Source of the DNA: Pedobacter chinensis
GTDB taxonomy: Bacteria > Bacteroidota > Bacteroidia > Sphingobacteriales > Sphingobacteriaceae
Direction: 5' to 3'
DNA: 64,000 nucleotides
NCBI RefSeq assembly: GCF_003339865.1
Contig: NZ_QPKV01000003.1
Location: 1,090,840-1,154,839 of the forward strand
The translations under genes and the position numbers were made by a program. How positions within the stretch are numbered: the first letter of the stretch is position 1; each line of letters opens with the position of its first letter. Shown piece after piece: positions 34,781 through 43,931 of the stretch. The notes under the pieces were generated by a model, which was given only the letters and a program-made list of their open reading frames with translations, made no database searches and had not been told where the DNA came from.

Positions 34781-36121
34781 ATGAAGAAGCTATTTACTAC
34801 TTTAAGTAATATCTGGAAAATTCAGGAATTAAAAGAGCGTATTTTGTTTACGCTCTTAATTCTTTTGGTATACCGTTTCGTATCTCACGTGGTTTTACCA
34901 GGTGTAGATCCAACTGCTTTAGGCACTAACGAAAAATCAGGACTTTTAGGCATACTAGATATGTTTGCCGGAGGTTCTTTCTCTCGTGTGTCTATTTTAG
35001 CATTGGGGGTAATGCCTTATATCTCTGCATCGATCGTGGTGCAACTATTGGGTATTGCTGTTCCTTCTTTTCAAAAAATGCAGAAAGAAGGCGAAAGTGG
35101 TAGAAAGAAAATGAACCAGATTACCCGCTACCTTACGGTGGCAATCACAATCGTTCAATCTGTAGGTTACGTTAAAACGCAAGTTCCGGCTGAGGCAATT
35201 TTATTACCAAATACTTTATTTTTAGTGCTATCTACGTTTGTATTAACGGCAGGTACATTATTTGTAATGTGGTTAGGTGAAAAAATTACTGATAAAGGTA
35301 TTGGTAATGGTACGTCTCTAATCATCATGGTTGGTATCATTGCCCGTTTACCAATTGCGATTTCTCAGGAATTCAGTGCACGTGTAGGATCTGCCAGTGA
35401 AGGCGGAGGTCCTGTTGCATTGGTTTTAGAAATCGTTGCTTTATTTGCGGTAGTGATGTTTACCATTTTAATTGTTCAGGGTGTACGTAAAGTACCTGTA
35501 CAATACGCAAAGAAAATCGTTGGTAATCGCCAGTTTGGCGGTGTTCGTCAGTACATTCCTTTAAAGGTTAATGCTGCTGGTGTAATGCCAATTATTTTTG
35601 CTCAGGCGTTAATGTTTATTCCAGGTGCTTTAATGCAATTTGTTCCTTCGTTGCAAGGTTCATGGTTAATTCAATTCAGCAATACAACTTCGTTGGCTTA
35701 TAGCTTAACGTTCGCATTTTTAATTATCGCATTTACATTCTTCTATACTGCAATTACAGTAAATCCAACTCAAATGAGTGACGATATGAAGAAAAACGGT
35801 GGTTTTATTCCAGGTGTTAAACCAGGTTTTGCAACATCAACTTTCATTGATGATGTAATTTCAAAAATCACTTTTCCAGGTGCGGTGTTTTTAGCGATCA
35901 TTGCTATTTTGCCTTCGTTAGCAGTTAAATTTGGAATTAAGCAAGAGTTTGCTCATTTCTTTGGTGGTACATCATTATTAATTTTAGTTGGTGTTGTTTT
36001 AGATACTTTACAACAAATTGAAAGTTATCTGTTAATGCGTCACTATGATGGTTTAATGAAAACGGGTAGAGTTACTGGCAGAACAGGTGTTCCTGCAGCG
36101 AGTAGCAATGCAGCGTTGTAG
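34781..36121 (+). CDS. secY: protein translocase subunit SecY
   Basis: 446 residues, ten transmembrane helices; the channel of the Sec translocon in the inner membrane. Motifs: LLDMFAGGSFSRVSILALG, LGVMPYISASIVVQLLG, the plug and pore region after it, GVRKVPVQYAKKIVGNRQ in the large cytoplasmic loop and SYLLMRHYDGLMKTGRVTGR at the C-terminus. Length is slightly above the E. coli protein. Cotranscribed between rplO (7 bp) and map (9 bp). Confidence 0.96.
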   Translation: MKKLFTTLSNIWKIQELKERILFTLLILLVYRFVSHVVLPGVDPTALGTNEKSGLLGILDMFAGGSFSRVSILALGVMPYISASIVVQLLGIAVPSFQKMQKEGESGRKKMNQITRYLTVAITIVQSVGYVKTQVPAEAILLPNTLFLVLSTFVLTAGTLFVMWLGEKITDKGIGNGTSLIIMVGIIARLPIAISQEFSARVGSASEGGGPVALVLEIVALFAVVMFTILIVQGVRKVPVQYAKKIVGNRQFGGVRQYIPLKVNAAGVMPIIFAQALMFIPGALMQFVPSLQGSWLIQFSNTTSLAYSLTFAFLIIAFTFFYTAITVNPTQMSDDMKKNGGFIPGVKPGFATSTFIDDVISKITFPGAVFLAIIAILPSLAVKFGIKQEFAHFFGGTSLLILVGVVLDTLQQIESYLLMRHYDGLMKTGRVTGRTGVPAASSNAAL

Positions 36122-36130
36122 TTCTGAAGG

Positions 36131-36916
36131 ATGTCTAAAATTTATTACAAATCTCTTGAAGAGATCGAGTTAATAAGAGAAAGTTCCATGCTTGTTTCCA
36201 AAACTTTGGCAGAAGTGGCTAAAATAATAAAAGCAGGCATGACTACTTTAGCCCTGGATAAATTAGCTTACGAATTTATAAGTGATCACGGAGCAATTCC
36301 GGCATTTTTAAATTACAATGGTTTTCCAAACTCTTTATGTATTTCGCCAAATGAGCAGGTTGTTCATGGATTTCCAAGCGATTATGTTATACAAGAGGGC
36401 GATCTGATTTCAGTTGATTGCGGCGTAATTAAAAACGACTATTTTGGTGATTCGGCTTATACTTTCTCTATTGGAGAAATTGATGCTGAAAAACAAAAAC
36501 TGGTAGAAGTTACAAAACGTTGTCTGGAATTAGGAGTAGAAAAAGCTGTAGCTGGCATGCGTGTTGGAGATATTGGTTTTGCCGTTCAACAATATGCTGA
36601 AGCAAATGGTTTTGGAGTAGTAAGAGAATTAGTTGGGCATGGTGTTGGGGTAAAACTTCACGAAAAGCCTGAAATTCCGAATTATGGGAAACGTGGTGCA
36701 GGGCCAAAACTTGAAGAAGGAATGGTTATTGCAATTGAGCCGATGATTAATGCAGGCGTTGCCGGTGTTAAATTTCATAATGATGGATGGACGGTAACCA
36801 GTAAAGACAATAAACCATCAGCACATTTTGAACATACAGTAGCTATTAAAAAGGGCAAAGCAGACGTTTTATCAACGTTTTCTATAATAGAAGAAGTTTT
36901 ACAACAAAAAAAATAA
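36131..36916 (+). CDS. map: type I methionine aminopeptidase
   Basis: 261 residues, pita-bread fold. It removes the initiator Met from nascent proteins once deformylated. The five metal ligands fit: Asp in ISVDCGVIKNDYFGDSAYTF (two Asp), His in GHGVGVKLHEKP, Glu in MVIAIEPMIN and Glu in FEHTVAI. No N-terminal zinc-finger extension, as usual for bacterial type Ia. The placement after secY and before infA is the classic order. The intergenic region to infA holds a separate -7 promoter element. Confidence 0.95.
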   Translation: MSKIYYKSLEEIELIRESSMLVSKTLAEVAKIIKAGMTTLALDKLAYEFISDHGAIPAFLNYNGFPNSLCISPNEQVVHGFPSDYVIQEGDLISVDCGVIKNDYFGDSAYTFSIGEIDAEKQKLVEVTKRCLELGVEKAVAGMRVGDIGFAVQQYAEANGFGVVRELVGHGVGVKLHEKPEIPNYGKRGAGPKLEEGMVIAIEPMINAGVAGVKFHNDGWTVTSKDNKPSAHFEHTVAIKKGKADVLSTFSIIEEVLQQKK

Positions 36917-36935
36917 ATAATTAAAATTTTTTATT

Positions 36936-36943
36936 TAATTTTG
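36936..36943 (+). promoter_or_regulatory. -7 element for an infA-rpmJ-alpha promoter
   Basis: TAATTTTG fits TAnnTTTG, 45 bp before infA. The -33 region is AT-rich without a clear TTG. It would give a second, internal start for infA and downstream genes. Confidence 0.45.
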
Positions 36944-36987
36944 CAACCCTGTTTAGAAGCAGCTAATTAAGTAACAATCAATAAAAT

Positions 36988-37206
36988 ATGGCTAAACAAG
37001 CCTCAATTGAACAAGACGGAGTAATAAGAGAAGCATTATCTAATGCGATGTTCCGGGTAGAACTCGAGAACGGACATGAGATTATTGCCCACATTTCAGG
37101 AAAGATGAGGATGCACTACATCAAGATTCTACCTGGTGATAAAGTAAAATTAGAGATGTCTCCTTATGATTTAACAAAAGGACGCATCACTTATAGATAT
37201 AAATAA
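36988..37206 (+). CDS. infA: translation initiation factor IF-1
   Basis: 72 residues, single OB fold (S1-like) that occupies the A site during initiation. [40 protein letters not shown] and [20 protein letters not shown] give an unambiguous match; length is the family standard. rpmJ starts 1 bp after the stop. Confidence 0.97.
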   Translation: MAKQASIEQDGVIREALSNAMFRVELENGHEIIAHISGKMRMHYIKILPGDKVKLEMSPYDLTKGRITYRYK

Positions 37207-37207
37207 A

Positions 37208-37324
37208 ATGAAAGTTAGATCATCAATTAAAAAACGTAGCGCTGATTGTAAGATTATTCGCCGTAAAGGTAAACTTTACGTTATCAACAAGAAAAATCCT
37301 AAATACAAGCAACGTCAGGGGTAA
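37208..37324 (+). CDS. rpmJ: 50S ribosomal protein L36 (zinc-free form)
   Basis: 38 residues, ATG 37208 to TAA 37322-37324. [20 protein letters not shown] and [10 protein letters not shown] match L36. Of the Cys-Cys-Cys-His zinc ligands (11, 14, 27, 33 in the zinc form) only Cys-14 remains; positions 11, 27 and 33 are Ser, Asn and Tyr. This is therefore a C- type L36 that cannot bind zinc in the usual way. Position after infA is standard. Confidence 0.95.
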   Translation: MKVRSSIKKRSADCKIIRRKGKLYVINKKNPKYKQRQG

Positions 37325-37335
37325 TTAAAAATATT

Positions 37336-37374
37336 GTAATGTACCGTACAACGGTGGCCCGCCGTTCGGAATTA
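37336..37374 (+). promoter_or_regulatory. hairpin leader before rpsM
   Basis: GTAAT/ATTAC outer arms and AACGG (37350-37354) / CCGTT (37362-37366) inner arms, with bulges, form a stem-loop that ends 19 nt before the rpsM start. In other phyla S4 binds the leader of this operon; an equivalent role here is inference. Confidence 0.4.
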
Positions 37375-37393
37375 CTTAAAAACATAAATAAAT

Positions 37394-37771
37394 ATGGCAA
37401 GGATTTCAGGTATTGATTTACCAAGAAACAAAAGAGGAGAGATCGGTTTAACTTATATCTATGGTATAGGTAGAACAACTGCACAACGTATTCTAACTAC
37501 TGCAGGTATCGATTTTAACAAAAAAGTACAAGACTGGTCTGATGATGAGTTATCAGCGATCCGTACGATGATTAACGATGAGATTAAAGTGGAAGGTGCT
37601 TTACGCTCAGAAGTTCAGTTAAACATTAAACGTTTAATGGATATTGGTTGTTACCGTGGTTTACGTCACAGAAAAGGTTTACCTTCTCGTGGTCAGCGTA
37701 CTAAAAACAACTCACGTACACGTAAGGGTAAGAGAAAAACAGTTGCTAACAAGAAAAAGGCTACTAAATAA
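37394..37771 (+). CDS. rpsM: 30S ribosomal protein S13
   Basis: 125 residues; head protein forming intersubunit bridges and touching P-site t[36 protein letters not shown], and the C-terminal [20 protein letters not shown] with [17 protein letters not shown] are diagnostic. First gene of the alpha-operon segment, preceded by a hairpin leader and followed by rpsK after 22 bp. Confidence 0.97.
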   Translation: MARISGIDLPRNKRGEIGLTYIYGIGRTTAQRILTTAGIDFNKKVQDWSDDELSAIRTMINDEIKVEGALRSEVQLNIKRLMDIGCYRGLRHRKGLPSRGQRTKNNSRTRKGKRKTVANKKKATK

Positions 37772-37793
37772 TCATTAGTAGAACGTAATAAAC

Positions 37794-38183
37794 ATGGCTA
37801 AGAGTAAAAAAGTAACAAAAAAACGTATCGTTGTAATTGAGCCTGTTGGTCAGGCGCATATCAATGCTACTTTCAACAACATTATCGTTACCTTAACAAA
37901 CAACAACGGACAGACTATTTCATGGTCTTCTGCTGGTAAAATGGGCTTTAAAGGTTCTAAAAAGAACACGCCGTATGCAGCTGGTCAAGCAGCTTCAGAT
38001 TGCGGTAAAGTTGCATTTGATTTAGGTTTACGTAAAGTTGAAGTGTTTGTAAAAGGTCCGGGTTCAGGTCGTGAATCTGCAATCAGAACTTTGCAAGTAG
38101 CAGGTATCGAAGTAACATCTATCAAAGATATTACTCCACTTCCTCACAACGGATGTCGTCCTCCTAAAAAGAGAAGAGTTTAA
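37794..38183 (+). CDS. rpsK: 30S ribosomal protein S11
   Basis: 129 residues; platform protein next to the mRNA exit. The core reads [60 protein letters not shown] and ends [15 protein letters not shown]. The basic N-terminus ([14 protein letters not shown]) is as usual. rpsD follows after 61 bp. Confidence 0.97.
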   Translation: MAKSKKVTKKRIVVIEPVGQAHINATFNNIIVTLTNNNGQTISWSSAGKMGFKGSKKNTPYAAGQAASDCGKVAFDLGLRKVEVFVKGPGSGRESAIRTLQVAGIEVTSIKDITPLPHNGCRPPKKRRV

Positions 38184-38244
38184 TTAATTTTAAAGCTAAG
38201 AATCTTCAGTTACAGGCTGAATGATACTTTAAAAACAGAAAAAA

Positions 38245-38853
38245 ATGGCAAGATATACAGGCCCAAAATCAAAAATCGCCCGTAAATTCAGAGAACCAAT
38301 CTTCGGTCCTGATAAGGTGTTAGACAGAAAAAATTATCCTCCTGGCCAACATGGCGTTTCAAAAAGAAGAGGAAAACAATCTGAGTATGCGATCCAGTTA
38401 ATGGAGAAACAAAAAGTAAAATATACTTATGGTGTATTAGAAAAGCAGTTCAGTAACTTGTTTAAAAAAGCATCTTCACGTGCAGGTATCACAGGTGATA
38501 ACTTACTTCAATTATTAGAAGCACGTTTAGATAACACAGTTTACCGTTTAGGTATTGCAACAACCCGTTCTGGTGCACGCCAGTTAGTTAGCCATAAACA
38601 CGTTACCGTGAATGGTGAAGTTGTAAATATCCCTTCATATCAGTTAAAAGCTGGTGATGTAGTTGCGGTTCGTGAAAAATCAAAATCTTTAGAATCAATT
38701 ACTAACTCAGTTGCAGGCAGAACTATTAATAAGTTTGCTTGGTTAGAGTGGAATGCCAGTGAATTAACCGGTAAATTCTTAACCTATCCACAACGTGATG
38801 AGATTCCTGAAAACATTAAGGAAAACTTAATCATCGAGTTATACTCAAAGTAA
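38245..38853 (+). CDS. rpsD: 30S ribosomal protein S4
   Basis: 202 residues; primary 16S binder, and translational repressor of the alpha operon in several bacteria. Motifs: [40 protein letters not shown], the S4 RNA-binding domain [40 protein letters not shown]. No zinc-ribbon cysteines at the N-terminus. A strong terminator-like hairpin directly follows, separating it from rpoA. Confidence 0.97.
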   Translation: MARYTGPKSKIARKFREPIFGPDKVLDRKNYPPGQHGVSKRRGKQSEYAIQLMEKQKVKYTYGVLEKQFSNLFKKASSRAGITGDNLLQLLEARLDNTVYRLGIATTRSGARQLVSHKHVTVNGEVVNIPSYQLKAGDVVAVREKSKSLESITNSVAGRTINKFAWLEWNASELTGKFLTYPQRDEIPENIKENLIIELYSK

Positions 38854-38864
38854 TAAATAATATA

Positions 38865-38897
38865 GTTAATTACCTCAAAAGGGTAATTAACTTTTTT
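38865..38897 (+). terminator. intrinsic terminator-like hairpin between rpsD and rpoA
   Basis: GTTAATTACC (38865-38874) and GGGTAATTAAC (38881-38891) form a 10-bp stem with a 6-nt loop, followed by six T. It has every mark of an intrinsic terminator yet lies between two genes that are normally cotranscribed. Confidence 0.75.
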
Positions 38898-38938
38898 CAT
38901 ATTACTATACATTCAATAACGAATTTAAAAAAATATAA

Positions 38939-39931
38939 ATGGCAATTTTAGCATTTCAGAAACCAGACAAAGTGATCATGCAGAAATCAACAGATTTCGA
39001 TGGCACATTTGAATTTCGTCCTTTAGAGCCCGGTTTCGGTGTAACAATTGGTAATGCCTTAAGAAGAATTTTACTTTCTTCATTAGAAGGTTATGCTATT
39101 ACTACTATTCGTTTTTCAGGCGTTTCGCATGAGTTTTCTACCATGAAAGGTGTTGTAGAAGATTTAACTGATATCATCTTAAATTTAAAACAAGTTCGTT
39201 TTAAGAAAACAGGTGATTCTGGTGATGCTGAAAAAGTTTTCATCATTGTTAACGGTCAGGATCAGTTCAAGGCTGGTGATATCACTAAATTCTCTAACAA
39301 CTTTACAGTTTTAAACCCTGAGCATGTAATTTGCAACATGGATAAATCTGTTACTTTAGAAGTGGAATTAACCATCAATAAAGGACGTGGTTATGTACCT
39401 GCTGAAGAAAATAAAGTTGCTGATGCTGTTGTAGGTGTAATCGCGATCGATTCGATCTACACTCCAATGAAAAACGTAAAATACACAATTGAAAACTTCC
39501 GTGTTGAACAAAAAACGGATTATGAGAAATTGGTATTAGATATTTCTACTGATGGTTCAATTCATCCTGAAGAGGCATTAAAGGAAGCGGCCAAGATTCT
39601 TATCCAACACTTTATGTTATTCTCTGATGAGAACTTAGTATTAGAATCTCAGGCTAAAGAAGAAACTAAAGAGGTTGATGAAGAAATTTTACACATGCGT
39701 AAAATCCTTAAAACTGAATTAGTGGACATGGATCTTTCAGTGAGAGCATTAAACTGCTTAAAAGCTGCTGATATCCGTACTTTAGCTGATTTGGTTTCTT
39801 ACGATGTTGCTGATATGTTAAAATTCAGAAACTTCGGTAAAAAATCTTTAACAGAGATTCAGGAACTGGTAAAATCAAAAGGTTTATCATTTGGTATGAA
39901 CCTGTCTAAATTTAAGTTAGACGAAGAGTAA
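38939..39931 (+). CDS. rpoA: DNA-directed RNA polymerase subunit alpha
   Basis: 330 residues. The N-terminal dimerisation domain has the signature [20 protein letters not shown] with [20 protein letters not shown]; a linker (about 235-255) leads to the C-terminal domain with helix-hairpin-helix motifs ([39 protein letters not shown]) that contact UP elements and activators. Length is typical. A strong hairpin lies upstream and heptamer repeats start 4 nt downstream. Confidence 0.97.
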   Translation: MAILAFQKPDKVIMQKSTDFDGTFEFRPLEPGFGVTIGNALRRILLSSLEGYAITTIRFSGVSHEFSTMKGVVEDLTDIILNLKQVRFKKTGDSGDAEKVFIIVNGQDQFKAGDITKFSNNFTVLNPEHVICNMDKSVTLEVELTINKGRGYVPAEENKVADAVVGVIAIDSIYTPMKNVKYTIENFRVEQKTDYEKLVLDISTDGSIHPEEALKEAAKILIQHFMLFSDENLVLESQAKEETKEVDEEILHMRKILKTELVDMDLSVRALNCLKAADIRTLADLVSYDVADMLKFRNFGKKSLTEIQELVKSKGLSFGMNLSKFKLDEE

Positions 39932-39935
39932 GATT

Positions 39936-39970
39936 AGTCTTGAGTCTTTAGTTAGGAGTCGTAAGTCTTC
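39936..39970 (+). repeat. tandem heptamers (AGTCNNN) after rpoA
   Basis: Five 7-mers in register, AGTCTTG, AGTCTTT, AGTTAGG, AGTCGTA and AGTCTTC, starting 4 nt after the rpoA stop. One further AGTCTTA occurs about 9 bp downstream. Confidence 0.65.
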
Positions 39971-40007
39971 TTTTCTAAAGTCTTAACTAAAATAAATAAT
40001 TTTTCAC

Positions 40008-40044
40008 AGTGTATAATTCCCTCTGCGAAGAGACGGTATACACT
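40008..40044 (+). promoter_or_regulatory. hairpin leader of rplQ
   Basis: AGTGTATA (40008-40015) pairs perfectly with TATACACT (40037-40044); inside it, CTCT-GCGA-AGAG forms a second small stem. It ends 13 nt before the rplQ start, so it is part of the translation-initiation region or of an autoregulatory site. Confidence 0.5.
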
Positions 40045-40057
40045 TAATTAAAGAACA

Positions 40058-40594
40058 ATGAGACACGGTAAAAAAGTTAATCACTTAGGCAGAACCGACA
40101 GCCACAGAAAAGCTATGTTAGCTAACATGGCTACTTCACTTATTAAGCACAAAAGAATTTCTACAACTTTAGCTAAAGCTAAAGCTTTACGTACTTATGT
40201 TGAGCCTCTTATCACTAAATCAAAAAATGATACTACTCACTCACGTCGTACAGTATTTGCTTATTTACAAGATAAAGAAGTAGTAACTATTTTGTTTCGT
40301 GAAGTTGCTGAGAAAGTTGCAAACCGTCCAGGTGGTTACACTCGTATCATTAAATTAAACAACCGTTTAGGTGATAACGCTGAAATGGCTTTAATTGAAT
40401 TGGTAGATTATAATGAAATTTACGGTAAAAATGTAGAAGCTAAAGAAGAGAAGAAAACTACTCGTCGTGGTAGAAGCAAATCTGCTGCCGCTCCAAAAGC
40501 TAAAGAAGCGAAAGCTGAAACTGCTGAGGAAGTTGCTCCAGAAGCTGCTCCTGCTGAAGAAGCTCCGGCTACAGAAGAACCAAAAGGAGAATAA
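40058..40594 (+). CDS. rplQ: 50S ribosomal protein L17 with acidic C-terminal extension
   Basis: 178 residues against ~120-130 in the basic family. The first 125 residues are L17: [40 protein letters not shown] and [20 protein letters not shown]. From about residue 130 follows a Lys/Arg stretch ([13 protein letters not shown]), then an Ala/Glu/Pro-rich tail ([20 protein letters not shown]) that should be disordered. It ends the superoperon and is closed by a strong terminator. Confidence 0.96.
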   Translation: MRHGKKVNHLGRTDSHRKAMLANMATSLIKHKRISTTLAKAKALRTYVEPLITKSKNDTTHSRRTVFAYLQDKEVVTILFREVAEKVANRPGGYTRIIKLNNRLGDNAEMALIELVDYNEIYGKNVEAKEEKKTTRRGRSKSAAAPKAKEAKAETAEEVAPEAAPAEEAPATEEPKGE

Positions 40595-40613
40595 TTTAAT
40601 TCGCCTTAAAATG

Positions 40614-40647
40614 AAAAGTCCTGCTCGAAAGAGCAGGACTTTTTTTG
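40614..40647 (+). terminator. intrinsic terminator of the ribosomal superoperon
   Basis: Perfect 12-bp stem AAAGTCCTGCTC / GAGCAGGACTTT with a GAAA tetraloop and a seven-T tail, 20 bp after the rplQ stop. Confidence 0.9.
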
Positions 40648-40667
40648 TGCTTTTGGAATTTCTGTTG

Positions 40668-40766
40668 ATCGTGATTGCGAAGCGCAAAGTAATCTCAATG
40701 CTTTGGCTTGATAACGATTGTTGTGTGATTACTTCATCGTCCCTTACCGCAATAACGACAGCGCAG
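40668..40766. repeat. dispersed imperfect palindromic repeat
   Basis: CGTGATTGCG and AAGTAATC on the left are inverted as GATTACTT and CGCAATAACG on the right, around a variable centre. A related copy with GCGAAGCAATCTTAATGC lies at 51396-51545. Beyond it (about 40789-40819), ATGAACTA-type units recur. No gene is present from 40595 to 40905. Confidence 0.5.
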
Positions 40767-40905
40767 ATTGAAAAAGATCTGATATCACTGATGAACTATT
40801 GACCAATGAACTAGTGAATTAATCAAAGCAAACGTTTGTCTCATTTTTTCATTACATTATTATATTTCAACTATGTATCTATAAATTAGCCTAAAATAAA
40901 CTGAA

Positions 40906-43869
40906 ATGAAATTTAGGCTTTTTCTCCTGTCCATTCTCCTCTCACAAGTATCGTTGCTACACGCTCAAACATTGAAATACTCCAATGGAAACAATGAATG
41001 GAATCCTGATTCTTTAGGAAATCATCGTGTTGTGGTTCAATTTAACGGACAAGGTAAAATTGCGCATGTAAAAATAGATTGGAGAAGACGGGATGAACAT
41101 CCTGAATTAAAAAAAATCATTGTACAAAATGCTAATGGTAAAAATGTTACGGTATCAGGTACGGCTAATTTTACCAGAGAAAGTGCTGATGTTTATTTTG
41201 AAGCTTCCGGAACAGGCAAATATTACATTTACTATCTCCCTTATAAAAACGAAGGACGTAGCAATTACCCTAAAGGTGTATACTTAAAAGCAGATGCTGG
41301 AAAAATAGCACAGCCTAATCAGGTAGCTGTAAACTCAACTGTATTGGAGATTCAATCAATCGATGCATTTAATTCTTTTTACCCAATGGAAGTGATTGCT
41401 ACTGCAAAAGAAACGGCGGCAATTAAATCGAAATTCCCAACGGAGTCCTTTATCGTTTTTCCTGAAGACAGAATGTATCCGATCAAGATGCAAAATGATT
41501 TACCTTATCGATGGATTCAAAAAGGTGTTTCGGCCTCATTCACTGGTTCAGCGAGCAGAGGAGAGAATTATGCTTTTCAATTAGGGGTTTATGCATTAAA
41601 GGATTTAAAGGATGTTAAAATAACTTTTGGTGATTTAAAAACAGCTACAGGAAAAACCGTTCCCGCCAGGTTTATTAATTGTTTGAATACAAATGGATTA
41701 AGTTATGATAATAAACCTTTAACTGAAACGGTTAACGTTGGTAAAAGTAAAGTACAACCGATGTGGATTACCATTGATATTCCTAAAACTACATCAGCAG
41801 GAGTTTATAATGGTAAATTCAAAGTAAGTGCAAATGGCAAATCGAAGATAATAGATGTTAAATTAACTATTGGAAATGAGGTTTTAGCCGATGCAGGTGT
41901 AGGAACGCCAGAGAAACAAACGCGTTTAACCTGGTTAAATTCAAATTTGGCGCAATCAAACACAGTTGTTGCACCTTACACACCATTAACTATAGAGGGA
42001 AATGTGATTTCGCTTTTAGGCAGGAAATTTGAAATTAATAACGATGGTTTTCCTAAACAGATTCAAACTTTCTTTAATTCAGAAATGACGGGTTATACTG
42101 AAAAACCTAACAATATTTTATACGAACCCATTCACTTTCACTTTTACAATACGCCTAAAACTCAGGAGAAATTTGTTCCTGGCGATTTTAAGATTACAAG
42201 TAAAGAAAGCGGAACTGTAAAATGGGTAGCCACAAATACCTCCGAGAATTTAAAAATGGATATCGAAGGTACACTGGAGTTTGATGGATATGTTCATTAT
42301 GTGGTTAAAGTTACTGCGTTAAAAGATGTTGGTTTCAGTAATGTAGATTTTCATATTCCGTTTGAAAAAAACTCGACCAAGTATTTAATGGGGCTTGGAG
42401 AGAAAGGTGGATTAAGGCCTGATACCGTAAAATGGAAATGGGATGTGGCAAATAAAAACCAGGATGCTGTTTGGATCGGAAACGTAAATGCGGGATTGTA
42501 TTATAATTTAAGAGATGAAAACTATGTTCGTCCGTTGAATACGAATTTTTATTTGCAGAAGCCTTTATTATTGCCAAAATCGTGGGGAAATGAGAACAAA
42601 GGTGGGGTCCAGATCAATGTGAAAGGCAGTTCGATGTTAGCCGATAATTTCACAAGCGACCGAACTATGAAAAAAGGTGATGTACTTTACTATAATTTCA
42701 ATTTACTGATTACTCCTTTTCATCTGATCGATACCCATTTTCAATGGAATAATCGTTTCTATCACAAGTATGGAAATTTAGACTCTATCAAAACCACTGG
42801 TGCCACAGTTGTGAATATTCATCACGCAACGCCAATAAATCCATGGATAAATTATCCTTTTATCGAATGGAAAAAAATGAAAAACTATATTGATGAGGCA
42901 CATCACAAAGGCTTAAAAGTTAAAATATATAATACTGTCCGCGAGTTATCTAACCATGCTTATGAATGGCCAGCTTTACGGAGCTTAGGTACCGAGGTTT
43001 ACTCGCCTGGAAAAGGCGGTGGTTTCAGTTGGTTGCAGGAGCATTTGGATTCTAATTACATTGCTGCCTGGTTTGTACCCGAAATCAAAGATGCAGCCGT
43101 TATAAATGGCGGAATGAATCGCTGGCACAACTATTATGTTGAAGGAATGAACTGGTTGGTGAACAATGTTGGAATAGATGGCGTATATCTTGATGATGTT
43201 GCTTTTGACAGGATAACCATGAAACGTATTAAACGCGTTTTAACACAAAATAATCATCCTGGAATTATCGATTTACATTCAGCTAATCAATACAATAAAA
43301 GCGATGGATTTAACAACAGTGCCATTTTATATCTGGAACATTTTCCTTATTTAAACCGTTTGTGGTTTGGTGAATATTTCGATTATGAAAAGAACAACCC
43401 TGATTTCTTTTTAACAGAGGTTAGCGGAATTCCATTTGGTTTGATGGGAGAAATGCTTCAGGATGATGGCAACCCATGGAGGGGAATGCTTTATGGGATG
43501 ACGAGCCGCTTAGGTTGGTCAGATAAAAGTGACCCAAAACCTTTGTGGAAAGCCTGGGATGATTTCGGAATTAAAGGATCGGAGATGATAGGCTATTGGA
43601 GCGATAATTGCCCTGTTAAAACCGATAACTCAAAAGTTTTGGCAACAGTTTACAAGCAAAAAGACAAGACGATGATTGCCTTAGCCAGTTGGGCAGAGGG
43701 AGATACCAGGGTTAATTTAACTATCGATTGGAGCAAACTGGGCTTGAATGCAGATAAGGTAAAAATATCAGCCCCGAATATTGATAAATTTCAAACTGCT
43801 GGAAATTATCCCGAAGGGAAATCAATTCCGATAGAAAAAGGAAAAGGTTTAATTTTGATTGTGGAATAA
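40906..43869 (+). CDS. large secreted glycoside-hydrolase-like protein
   Basis: 987 residues with a signal peptide (MKFRLFLLSILLSQVSLLHAQ). The N-terminal ~330 residues are beta-rich (NGQGKIAHVKIDWRRRDEHP; a second sandwich near 205-325 containing MWITIDIPKTTSAGVYNGKF). The C-terminal ~400 residues look like a TIM barrel: HHATPINPWINYPFIEWKKM, KGLKVKIYNTVRELSNHAYE, then GIDGVYLDDVAFDRITMKRI, where the Asp pair could be catalytic. A short beta tail closes the chain. I place it with the Bacteroidota glycoside-hydrolase-domain proteins related to GH123/DUF6067; the substrate cannot be told. The gene stands alone, without SusC/SusD, and ends at a bidirectional terminator. Confidence 0.65.
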   Translation: MKFRLFLLSILLSQVSLLHAQTLKYSNGNNEWNPDSLGNHRVVVQFNGQGKIAHVKIDWRRRDEHPELKKIIVQNANGKNVTVSGTANFTRESADVYFEASGTGKYYIYYLPYKNEGRSNYPKGVYLKADAGKIAQPNQVAVNSTVLEIQSIDAFNSFYPMEVIATAKETAAIKSKFPTESFIVFPEDRMYPIKMQNDLPYRWIQKGVSASFTGSASRGENYAFQLGVYALKDLKDVKITFGDLKTATGKTVPARFINCLNTNGLSYDNKPLTETVNVGKSKVQPMWITIDIPKTTSAGVYNGKFKVSANGKSKIIDVKLTIGNEVLADAGVGTPEKQTRLTWLNSNLAQSNTVVAPYTPLTIEGNVISLLGRKFEINNDGFPKQIQTFFNSEMTGYTEKPNNILYEPIHFHFYNTPKTQEKFVPGDFKITSKESGTVKWVATNTSENLKMDIEGTLEFDGYVHYVVKVTALKDVGFSNVDFHIPFEKNSTKYLMGLGEKGGLRPDTVKWKWDVANKNQDAVWIGNVNAGLYYNLRDENYVRPLNTNFYLQKPLLLPKSWGNENKGGVQINVKGSSMLADNFTSDRTMKKGDVLYYNFNLLITPFHLIDTHFQWNNRFYHKYGNLDSIKTTGATVVNIHHATPINPWINYPFIEWKKMKNYIDEAHHKGLKVKIYNTVRELSNHAYEWPALRSLGTEVYSPGKGGGFSWLQEHLDSNYIAAWFVPEIKDAAVINGGMNRWHNYYVEGMNWLVNNVGIDGVYLDDVAFDRITMKRIKRVLTQNNHPGIIDLHSANQYNKSDGFNNSAILYLEHFPYLNRLWFGEYFDYEKNNPDFFLTEVSGIPFGLMGEMLQDDGNPWRGMLYGMTSRLGWSDKSDPKPLWKAWDDFGIKGSEMIGYWSDNCPVKTDNSKVLATVYKQKDKTMIALASWAEGDTRVNLTIDWSKLGLNADKVKISAPNIDKFQTAGNYPEGKSIPIEKGKGLILIVE

Positions 43870-43880
43870 GTTTAGTTCAT

Positions 43881-43924
43881 AACGGAAGAAGTCAAGTTTT
43901 TAAAACTTGACTTCTTCCGTTTTA
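43881..43924. terminator. strong bidirectional terminator
   Basis: Perfect 19-bp inverted repeat (AACGGAAGAAGTCAAGTTT, 43881-43899, with its complement 43903-43921) and a 3-nt loop, flanked by A- and T-rich ends. It sits between converging genes. Confidence 0.9.
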
Positions 43925-43931
43925 TTACTGG

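Noticed and set aside
40467..40802. 111-codon plus-strand frame overlapping the end of rplQ
   Set aside because: Out-of-frame shadow of the low-complexity L17 tail running through the terminator.
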